Below are positions 1 to 6,025 of a stretch of 17,180 nt of DNA, piece after piece (within the stretch, counting starts at the first letter, position 1; the number at the start of each line of letters is the position of its first letter). The DNA is from Hyphomicrobiaceae bacterium (GTDB taxonomy: Bacteria > Pseudomonadota > Alphaproteobacteria > Rhizobiales > JAKIUO01). The translations under genes were made by a program, and so were the position numbers. Under the pieces are notes generated by a model. It worked only from the letters and a program-made list of their open reading frames with translations. It had not been told where the DNA came from and ran no database searches. The stretch is taken from assembly GCA_021647535.1 (NCBI GenBank), contig JAKIUO010000045.1:1-17180 (forward strand), in the 5' to 3' direction.

Positions 1-114
1 TGCATTGGCCGGGCTGGCGCCCAACGGGGCAAGCGCTGCAAAGGCAGCTGCAGCAGATGCGCCAAGCACAAAACTACGTCTGTCAACGACCTTAAGATGG
101 ATTTGTTCGCTCAT
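1..114 (-). CDS. N-terminus of a Tat-exported protein, probably part of the sox cluster (partial)
   Basis: Only the first 38 codons are inside the window; the gene runs off the left edge. They begin with a short polar stretch, then a twin-arginine motif (DRRSFVLG, residues 11-18), then an alanine-rich hydrophobic segment ending near ASPANA, a likely signal peptidase site. The product should therefore be folded, often cofactor-bearing, and exported by Tat to the periplasm. An AGAGAGGAA stretch just before the ATG at 114 is a fair ribosome binding site. The gene is divergent from a soxS-like gene and near soxF, so it may be a Sox component; SoxY, SoxB and SoxC families all include Tat-exported members. 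The mature domain is not visible, so no symbol is given. The Tat leader is seen directly; sox membership is inferred. Confidence 0.75.
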   Translation of the reverse strand, partial: MSEQIHLKVVDRRSFVLGASAAAAFAALAPLGASPANA

Positions 115-310
115 CTTGTTCCTCTCTCTCTGTGATTTTCTCTATGATTTTCTGTGTTTTTGTTTCGTTTATTTTGGAGTGTCTATAAAGTCTTTTAGTC
201 GTTTTTTTGACCAGACTTTGACAATGATCGGCAGTATGCAGATCTATGGGGATTTTCGATCGTGGCAGTTTTACAATCAAAATAGTCTTTGGTGAAGAAT
301 AGCCATGTAC

Positions 311-350
311 AAAAAGGGTAGCATCCAATGTGAATTTATGGATGCTTCCC
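311..350 (-). terminator. Terminator-like hairpin pointing toward the Tat-leader gene
   Basis: On the plus strand, GGGTAGCATCCA (316-327) and TGGATGCTTCCC (339-350) pair over 12 positions with one T-T mismatch and an 11-nt loop. Read on the minus strand the stem is followed at once by five T residues (315-311). The plus-strand side has only ACTTGG followed by a later T4, so the minus direction is favoured. It lies about 200 bp upstream of the Tat-leader gene, so it would end a short minus-strand RNA or act as an attenuator in that gene's leader. Structure is seen; function is inferred. Confidence 0.55.
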
Positions 351-423
351 ACTTGGTTTTCATATCCCTCTTCCATTAGACAAGGAAAATGAAGTATTTT
401 TCAGGTTTTTCGCTTCAATTATC

Positions 424-453
424 TCTATATCACATGTTAGATATATTGTGCAA
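424..453 (-). promoter_or_regulatory. Weak candidate minus-strand promoter upstream of the hairpin
   Basis: On the minus strand TTGCAC (complement of 448-453) and TATAGA (complement of 424-429) are separated by 18 bp. Matches to the sigma-70 consensus are 3/6 and 4/6, so it is weak. A start near 417 would give an RNA of about 105 nt ending at the hairpin at 311-350. Confidence 0.25.
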
Positions 454-474
454 ACAGTTACACGGTGATGTGAA

Positions 475-504
475 TTGAAAAACAAACGGAATCTGGAGTA
501 TAAT
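475..504 (+). promoter_or_regulatory. Sigma-70-type promoter for soxS
   Basis: TTGAAA (475-480) and a perfect TATAAT (499-504) are 18 bp apart. Transcription would start near 511, about 45 nt before the first candidate soxS start. An imperfect palindrome, GGGGTATGTATCCC (511-524), covers that start point and could be an operator, possibly for the ArsR-family regulator at 2649-3074. The promoter elements are seen; the operator role is inferred. Confidence 0.6.
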
Positions 505-556
505 CTCGCAGGGGTATGTATCCCACCAAAACGAGGTTTGTCTCCAGAGGCAAGAC

Positions 557-1036
557 ATGCCGGTCTCCTTGAGGGATCAGAGCAGCGATTGGGATTGCAT
601 GATGAAAACAGGACTTTTTTCTATTAAACGATTTGCGCTGGTCGGTCTGGCTGCATTTTTGTTACTGTTGCCTTTCGGGGTGCACCAGGTTGAAAGCAAA
701 GCGGCTTCCCCTTCAAAGAGTGGTATTGAGCTTCTCATGTTCAAGCAACAGGGGTGTCATTATTGTCAGGTGTGGGATGAAAATATAGGTGGCATTTATG
801 ATAAAACGCCAGAGGGCAAATTTGCGCCGTTGAGGAGGGTTGATATTCACTTTGATGACAAGATTGCCAATGTCAAACCGGTTATTTTTACACCAACCTT
901 TGTGCTATATAAACGGGGGAAAGAGATTGGTCGTGTGACCGGATATATGTCGGATAATTTCTTTTGGGGGCTGCTTGAAGTGCTGTTGAAGCAAAATGGC
1001 TTTCGCCCGGAGCAACATGTTGGCGGTGCGGGGTAA
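557..1036 (+). CDS. soxS: SoxS-like periplasmic thioredoxin-fold protein
   Basis: This is a small thioredoxin-fold thiol-disulfide protein resembling SoxS, which is thought to keep the SoxY sulfur carrier reduced in the periplasm. The active site CHYC is at residues 67 and 70 of the 159-residue form, in a context (MFKQQGCHYCQVW) and followed by a PLRRVDI segment that I recognise from SoxS proteins. The TPTF motif around residues 112-115 holds the expected cis-proline. A hydrophobic segment (about residues 27-42) with preceding K/R residues is a Sec signal peptide or anchor. The start is ambiguous: ATG 557 has an AGAGG site 6 nt upstream, but ATG 599 or 602 gives a more normal signal peptide. 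A good promoter lies just upstream. It could also be called a generic thioredoxin (SoxW-like). Confidence 0.8.
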   Translation: MPVSLRDQSSDWDCMMKTGLFSIKRFALVGLAAFLLLLPFGVHQVESKAASPSKSGIELLMFKQQGCHYCQVWDENIGGIYDKTPEGKFAPLRRVDIHFDDKIANVKPVIFTPTFVLYKRGKEIGRVTGYMSDNFFWGLLEVLLKQNGFRPEQHVGGAG

Positions 1037-1244
1037 CAAACGAGCGAATTGAGGGGCTCTGTTTTTATTGAATATGTTGCGTATGAGGGGAGAGGGTGGT
1101 GCGCCAGGGTCATGAATCTGCCCCTTTTCCGCCATATATATCTGGCTGTTGACTCGGTGTGCGCGCACAGTTCTTACTGCGGGGTTTATTCAATTTTGAT
1201 ATGAGTTTGATTTCATCAAACCAAGAGGATTTAAAAGCGGCTCA
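1037..1244. promoter_or_regulatory. soxS-soxF intergenic region with a 12-bp palindrome
   Basis: The gap of 208 bp is long for an operon and suggests that soxF has its own control. It holds a perfect 12-bp palindrome, TGTGCGCGCACA (1158-1169), just downstream of a TTGACT box (1149-1154). A clear -10 box at the right distance is missing, so a promoter with an operator in its spacer is only a possibility. A GC-rich imperfect hairpin near 1084-1124 followed by TTTT could be a weak terminator for soxS. Confidence 0.35.
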
Positions 1245-2537
1245 ATGGCGGAAATAGACAGGCGTTCATTTAACAGGCTTCTGGGCGGGGCTGCAGCGTT
1301 GGGCCTCGCGTCTGGCGTTGTACAGTCTCCCGCTGTGCTGGCAAAAGGAAAGTCCAAAGGCCGGGTTGTGATTATTGGGGGTGGTGCTGGCGGGGCGAGT
1401 GTCGCCCATCAGCTTCGCAAGGTCTCTAAAGGCATTGAGATTACGCTTGTTGAACCTAATCCGATCTATACCAGCTGCTTTTTTTCAAACCATTATTTAG
1501 GCGGCTTTCGTTCCATGCGTTCGCTGCAGCATAATTATGATGGTTTGAAAAAACTTGGCGTTAAAATTATTCACGACACGGCGCTGGATATTGACACCCA
1601 AAACAAGCTTGTGACGTTGAAGGGCGAAACCAGGCTGTCCTATGACAAACTTGTTTTGTCTCCAGGCATAGAAATGAAATATGAGGCAATTGAGGGCTAT
1701 AGCCCCGCTGTCGCAAAAGTCATGCCCCATGCCTGGATTGCGGGAGATCAGACCAGGCTTTTACATCGTCGGCTGCTCGATATGAAAGATGGGGGCGTTG
1801 TCGTCATTTCAGTCCCTGGCAATCCTTATCGATGCCCGCCGGCCCCCTATGAGCGCGCCACACTGATTGCCCACTATTTGAAATATCATAAACCAGCTTC
1901 CAAGCTGATCATTCTTGATACGAAGTCACTGTTCCCCCAAATGGCATTATTTGAAGAGGTGTGGGCCAGTGAATATAAAGGGCTTCTTGAGTGGATCCCG
2001 GGGGATAAGCATGGGGGCGTCAACAAGGTGATTGCCAATGAAATGAGTGTGGTGACGCGCAATGGTGATCGCGTCAAGGGAGATCTGATCAATATTATTC
2101 CGCCGCAACGCGCGCCATCGATTGTTGCGAGGGCCGGATGTGCTCTTGGCGACTGGTGTCCGATTATACCAGACAGTTTTGCCTCTCGGCAGGTCAAAGA
2201 TGTTTTTGTTCTTGGTGATTCGGCGACAGCGCGCAACATGCCTAAATCGGCTTCATCAGCTAATTCTCAGGCGCAGATTGTCGCCAATGCCATTGCGGCC
2301 CAATTGACCGGACGTAAAATGTTTCCCCCGCGTTATCGCAGTGCTTGCTGGTCTCTTCTGGCAGCTAATAATGCCATCAAAGCCGGGGCGAGTTATACGG
2401 CTGGCAAGGAGGTAGTCGAGCAGAAAACGTCGTTTATATCTGACGTCAAGGAGGACAAGGGGATTCGTGCGGAGAATTTCAAGCACGCCTTAAACTGGTA
2501 TGACACCATTACCAGCGATATGTTTGCCAAGGGGTGA
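1245..2537 (+). CDS. soxF: Flavocytochrome c sulfide dehydrogenase flavoprotein subunit (SoxF/FccB)
   Basis: This 430-residue FAD protein oxidises sulfide in the periplasm, passing electrons to a c-type cytochrome partner (FccA/SoxE). A Tat leader (DRRSFNRLLGG, residues 5-15) precedes the FAD-binding Rossmann motif VVIIGGGAGG (41-50). Cys78 in YTSCFFSN matches the cysteine that binds FAD covalently in Allochromatium FccB. Cys197 (PYRCPPAPYER) and Cys368 (SACWS) match the redox disulfide pair of that family. A second FAD contact, VFVLGDSA, lies at 320-327, followed by the FCSD C-terminal domain. Length is normal for the family. The ribosome site AGAGGA is about 15 nt from the ATG, which is rather far, but the Tat motif supports this start. 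No cytochrome gene lies next to it. A sulfide:quinone reductase is a less likely reading because of the Tat leader and cysteine pattern. Confidence 0.9.
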   Translation: MAEIDRRSFNRLLGGAAALGLASGVVQSPAVLAKGKSKGRVVIIGGGAGGASVAHQLRKVSKGIEITLVEPNPIYTSCFFSNHYLGGFRSMRSLQHNYDGLKKLGVKIIHDTALDIDTQNKLVTLKGETRLSYDKLVLSPGIEMKYEAIEGYSPAVAKVMPHAWIAGDQTRLLHRRLLDMKDGGVVVISVPGNPYRCPPAPYERATLIAHYLKYHKPASKLIILDTKSLFPQMALFEEVWASEYKGLLEWIPGDKHGGVNKVIANEMSVVTRNGDRVKGDLINIIPPQRAPSIVARAGCALGDWCPIIPDSFASRQVKDVFVLGDSATARNMPKSASSANSQAQIVANAIAAQLTGRKMFPPRYRSACWSLLAANNAIKAGASYTAGKEVVEQKTSFISDVKEDKGIRAENFKHALNWYDTITSDMFAKG

Positions 2538-2584
2538 GTGTGGCCGAGCCGTTTGGCTTGTCTTAAGCTTCTGTGAGCAGAAAC

Positions 2585-2616
2585 AAAAAATCCAGAAATT
2601 CGCAAGGAATCTCTGG
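2585..2616 (-). terminator. Rho-independent terminator of the ArsR-family gene
   Basis: CCAGAAATTC (2592-2601) and GAATCTCTGG (2607-2616) form a 10-bp stem with a 5-nt loop. On the minus strand the one imperfect pair becomes a G-U wobble and the stem is followed by A and six Ts (2590-2585). It lies 33 bp past the stop of the minus-strand regulator gene. On the plus strand the same pair is a mismatch and no T run follows. Confidence 0.85.
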
Positions 2617-2648
2617 AAAAACAGGTATTATACAACCGTTCGGCCCGA

Positions 2649-3074
2649 TCAGCAGGACGGTTTCTCGGTTCCGCCAGCACAAAAATGCTTGTGAAGCGTT
2701 GAGATGATTTCTTTAGTGACAGTATCCGTGAGTGAATAGATCACATAATGTCCTCGCCGTTCAGCTTCAACCAGGCCATCAAGGCGCAGTCGGGTCAGAT
2801 GCTGAGAGGTCAGGCTTTGGCGAGCGCCAATGGCTTCGCAAATCTCGGAAACTGTCTGCTCTTTTTCCATTAACAGGCACAAAATAAGCAGGCGGTACGG
2901 GCTGCCAATGCAGCGCAAAAGTTCAGCCGCCTTGTCAGCAGCGCATCTCATTCCGGTGATCATGCCAACCGATTCGTTAGAGTCATCGGCTTCCTTGGAA
3001 GGTTCTGTTTTGTCCGGTGAGCCCATCAAATCCATATCCTGTTTTGCGTTTCCAGCCCGCTCACAGAGCATCAT
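2649..3074 (-). CDS. ArsR-family repressor of the SoxR/SqrR/BigR persulfide-sensing type
   Basis: This is a winged-helix DNA-binding repressor. Residues about 46-130 form the ArsR domain, with recognition helix QSLTSQHLTRL (86-96) and wing RRGHYVIYSL (106-115). Cys66 (RLLILC) and Cys132 (HKHFC) sit where SqrR and BigR carry the two cysteines that form a polysulfide link with reactive sulfur species. This fits the neighbouring soxS and soxF, which it probably represses until sulfide or thiosulfate is present. Five more cysteines (4, 44, 55, 79, 141) are unusual in number. The N-terminus is about 40 residues longer than the core domain; the start is uncertain, with ATG 3026 (AGGA upstream) or 2963 as alternatives. 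It is convergent with soxF and has its own terminator. The family is seen; ligand and targets are inferred. Confidence 0.85.
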   Translation of the reverse strand: MMLCERAGNAKQDMDLMGSPDKTEPSKEADDSNESVGMITGMRCAADKAAELLRCIGSPYRLLILCLLMEKEQTVSEICEAIGARQSLTSQHLTRLRLDGLVEAERRGHYVIYSLTDTVTKEIISTLHKHFCAGGTEKPSC

Positions 3075-3455
3075 GAAGATGATGCCTGAAATTATTCTGA
3101 TCTAAAAACAGCAAAAGACCGTCCATGTATAATTACAAGGTAAGAACCATGAGCCTCTTGAAATCCCAGCCAGAGTGCGGATTACACTTTTATAGAAACA
3201 GACTATTAGAAGCTATTGATATTAGCAAGTTACAATATTATTTTTGTTCCAGAGTGCTGAGATATATGAAAAAACATGCGTTTCGTGTGGTTTTGCGGTA
3301 TCATTTTAACAAAATTGCAGTGAATGGATTAAGCAGTGCTCACGCAATATTGACTATGCATCAGTCATTTAATTGACGACACTTATTCTTATATCTAGTC
3401 TATATGGACGGTTGAACACAATAGACGGTTGAATACAATAATCGGAGCAACGCAT
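3075..3455. other. AT-rich intergenic region upstream of fadE
   Basis: This 381 bp separates the ArsR-family gene from the beta-oxidation operon and must hold promoters for both directions. I see a 17-bp tandem repeat (3407-3440) and candidate plus-strand promoters TTGATA-N17-TATTTT (3216-3244) and TTGACG-N17-TAGTCT (3373-3401); both are only fair matches. A frame from 3125 to 3376 has no ribosome binding site and no recognisable features, so I do not call it a gene. Confidence 0.45.
3407..3440. repeat. Two tandem 17-bp repeats upstream of fadE
   Basis: GACGGTTGAACACAATA (3407-3423) is followed directly by GACGGTTGAATACAATA (3424-3440), with one difference. The pair ends 3 bp before the fadE ribosome binding site GGAG (3444-3447). 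If transcription starts from TTGACG-N17-TAGTCT (3373-3401), the repeats occupy the first transcribed bases, a normal place for a repressor operator. A promoter read within the repeats (TTGAAC-N16-TACAAT) would start at the ribosome binding site itself and so is unlikely. Confidence 0.6.
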
Positions 3456-5984
3456 ATGAGCATACTTCTCCTCTTGGTTATCATTGTCGCAGCTTTTTGT
3501 GTTTTGGCGCTTAACAAAGTGCCGCTTTTGTTGTGGGCGATTTATGCAGGGCTTGCCGCTTTTGGGCTGGTAAGTGTGCTGAATGGCGGGCTGTTGCTGC
3601 AAATGCTGGCTTTTCTACCAGCTCTTGTTCTCGTCGCACTGTCGATCCCTTCGCTGCGCGCCCGTTTTGTTTCGAGGCCTTTATATGATGAGCTGCGGCG
3701 GACTTTTCCGACTATTTCCAATACGGAACGAGAAGCTCTGGCCGCAGGAACAGTTGGTTGGGATGCGCAGCTGTTTTCCGGGACGCCTGACTGGGCGCAA
3801 TTGAAATCCATTCCGCCTATCCATCTGTCGAGCGAAGAGCGCGCCTTTCTTGATGGTCCGACGCAGGAGCTGTGCGCTCTGCTGGATGACTGGGATATGC
3901 GCCATGCGCTTCGTGATGTGCCGCCAAAGGTGTGGAATTTCATCAAGGACCAGGGTTTTTGGGGGATGCTGATTTCCAAAGAGCACGGCGGTCTGGGGTT
4001 TTCGGCGCAGGCGCAATCGCTCGTTCTGGGGAAAATTGCTTCCCGAAGCCCTGATGCGGCCATTGTCACCATGGTGCCCAATTCGCTTGGGCCGGGTGAG
4101 CTTGTGGAAAAATATGGCACAGATGAGCAAAAAACCTATTATTTGCCGCGCCTTGCCAAGGGTATTGAAGTGCCGTGTTTTGCTCTTACCAGTCCAAATG
4201 CTGGTTCGGATGCCGCTTCCATGCGCGATGTCGGCTTTGTCTGTGAGCAGACTTATGAAGGCAAAAAAACACTGGGCATCCGTGTCACCTGGAACAAACG
4301 CTATATCACTCTTGCGCCCAAGGCTACTTTGCTCGGGCTGGCGTTCAATCTGCTGGACCCTGACAACCTGCTTGAGGGCGATCAAGAGAATATCGGTATC
4401 ACGCTGGCGCTTATTCCAACCAGCCATAAAGGTGTGGTGATCGGTAATCGCCATTTACCAGGAGGGGCTTTGTTTCCCAATGGTCCAACTTCTGGTGAGG
4501 ATGTGTTTATCCCGCTTGATTTCATCATTGGCGGGCGAGAGAATGTCGGGCGCGGTTGGGGGATGCTGATGGAATGCCTGTCTGTCGGTCGGGCGATTTC
4601 GCTGCCGGCAACCAGCGCATCAGCCATCAAAACCGTTTTTCGAACCACTTCGGCCTATGCGCGATTGCGCCGCCAGTTCTCTATCCCCATCAGTAAGATG
4701 GAAGGGATTGAGGAGCCGCTGACCCGCATCATTGAAAACGCCTATACAGTTGAAGCGGCGCGCGCCATGACGGCCAGTATGGTTGGGGCCGGAGAAAAAC
4801 CATCGGTGATTTCGGCACTGTTAAAATACAGTTCGACCGAGCGTATGCGCCAGTCGGTGAATGATGCCATGGATATTCACGGGGGCCGGGCGATTTGTGA
4901 CGGACCGTCAAACTATCTGCAAGCCGCCTATCAGACGGTCCCGGTCGGGATCACCGTTGAGGGGGCCAATATTTTAACCCGTACCCTCATTACCTTTGCG
5001 CAAGGAGCTTTGCGTTGTCACCCTTATCTGCTGGCGGAAACGCAAGCTTTGCAGGACAAGAACCAGGAGCGCGGGTTCAGAGATTTCGAACAGGCTTTTA
5101 ACAATCATATCAGCTGGTCGCTGGCCAATGCCACCGCTTCGGTTCTGCACAATCTGTCGGGGGCCCGCTTTGTCAGAGGGCCGGGACATGCGCCAGAAAC
5201 CGAACAATGGTATCGCGCGCTTGGTAGTTCCAGCCGCTCTTTTGCCTTTGTCGCTGATATGACTGTGGGCGTGCTCGCCGGAGGGCTCAAAACCAAGCAG
5301 AAAATCACCGGACGCATGGCAGATGCCCTGTCCGAGCTCTATCTGTTGTCCGCTGTTTTGAAGCGTTTTGAAGATGATGGCGAACCGGAAAGCGATAAGC
5401 TTATTGTCGAGCTGTGCGCCAGAAATGCACTTTATCGGTTTGATATGGCCTTGCAGGGTGTGATCGACAATTTCCCCATCCGCTGGGCTGCATTTATCAT
5501 GAAAATCGTGGCGCAACCGCTTGGTGTGCGCCGGCGACCGGCCAGTGATCGGCTGGGTAAAAAAGTTGTGGCGCTGGCTATTGAGCCAGGTGAGGTGCGT
5601 GATCGCCTCACCAGTGAAATCTATATTAATGAGAACCCCGACGATCCCACCGGTATCCTTGAATATACCCTGAAACTGGCGGTGACGCTGGAGCGCGCTG
5701 AAAAAGCTATTGAAAGAGCCGTGCGCAGTGGCAAAATCCACCGCCATCACAGGTCGGACTGGTTCAAGGAAGCTGTCGATCAAAAAATCATCACGGCCCA
5801 TGAAGCCGATGATCTGCGCGAGCTTGACGAGCTGATTGGCAGGGTTATTGCAGTTGACCAGTTTAGTCCTGATGAAGTCATTCCTCACTATAAGAGTGCA
5901 GCCACGACAAGTAGAAAGACGACAAGTAGCAAGAAGATCGCTGCGGTAAAAAGTGACAAGCAGAAAGACGTAGCTGCAGAGTAG
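3456..5984 (+). CDS. fadE: FadE-type membrane-anchored acyl-CoA dehydrogenase
   Basis: This enzyme does the first, FAD-dependent step of fatty-acid beta-oxidation, making trans-2-enoyl-CoA. The 842 residues are close to E. coli FadE (814). Two or three hydrophobic segments fill residues 1-65 and would anchor it in the inner membrane. The dehydrogenase core follows: CFALTSPNAGSD (241-252) is the flavin/substrate motif, and the stretch around VEGANILTRT (501-510), with Glu502 the probable catalytic base, is typical of FadE. The C-terminal DUF1974-type extension and a Lys/Ser/Thr-rich tail complete it. I place the start at ATG 3456 because GGAG lies 8 nt upstream and the sequence begins with the hydrophobic segment; a TTG at 3429 is also in frame but lies in the repeat. 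It is first in an operon with the two following genes. Confidence 0.92.
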   Translation: MSILLLLVIIVAAFCVLALNKVPLLLWAIYAGLAAFGLVSVLNGGLLLQMLAFLPALVLVALSIPSLRARFVSRPLYDELRRTFPTISNTEREALAAGTVGWDAQLFSGTPDWAQLKSIPPIHLSSEERAFLDGPTQELCALLDDWDMRHALRDVPPKVWNFIKDQGFWGMLISKEHGGLGFSAQAQSLVLGKIASRSPDAAIVTMVPNSLGPGELVEKYGTDEQKTYYLPRLAKGIEVPCFALTSPNAGSDAASMRDVGFVCEQTYEGKKTLGIRVTWNKRYITLAPKATLLGLAFNLLDPDNLLEGDQENIGITLALIPTSHKGVVIGNRHLPGGALFPNGPTSGEDVFIPLDFIIGGRENVGRGWGMLMECLSVGRAISLPATSASAIKTVFRTTSAYARLRRQFSIPISKMEGIEEPLTRIIENAYTVEAARAMTASMVGAGEKPSVISALLKYSSTERMRQSVNDAMDIHGGRAICDGPSNYLQAAYQTVPVGITVEGANILTRTLITFAQGALRCHPYLLAETQALQDKNQERGFRDFEQAFNNHISWSLANATASVLHNLSGARFVRGPGHAPETEQWYRALGSSSRSFAFVADMTVGVLAGGLKTKQKITGRMADALSELYLLSAVLKRFEDDGEPESDKLIVELCARNALYRFDMALQGVIDNFPIRWAAFIMKIVAQPLGVRRRPASDRLGKKVVALAIEPGEVRDRLTSEIYINENPDDPTGILEYTLKLAVTLERAEKAIERAVRSGKIHRHHRSDWFKEAVDQKIITAHEADDLRELDELIGRVIAVDQFSPDEVIPHYKSAATTSRKTTSSKKIAAVKSDKQKDVAAE

Positions 5985-6025
5985 GTGCGGCAAGAGCAGT
6001 TAGTAAAGCAAGGCGGACCCCGAGC

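Larger units (their letters stand above)
115..556. other. Divergent intergenic region between the Tat-leader gene and soxS
   Basis: This 442 bp stretch is AT-rich and holds no convincing gene. It contains a good plus-strand promoter (475-504), an imperfect palindrome near its expected start point (511-524) and a terminator-like hairpin pointing leftward (311-350). A TGATTTTCT direct repeat occurs near 133-151. Open frames here have no good ribosome binding sites and look accidental. Confidence 0.6.

Noticed and set aside
3125..3376. 83-codon plus-strand frame upstream of fadE
   Set aside because: No ribosome binding site, no signal or domain, AT-rich control-region composition; probably chance.
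3412..3439. Promoter TTGAAC-N16-TACAAT within the tandem repeats
   Set aside because: Transcription would start on the fadE ribosome binding site, leaving the mRNA without it.
4974..5993. Long minus-strand frame opposite the end of fadE
   Set aside because: It is antisense to the conserved FadE C-terminal region, with no recognisable domain.
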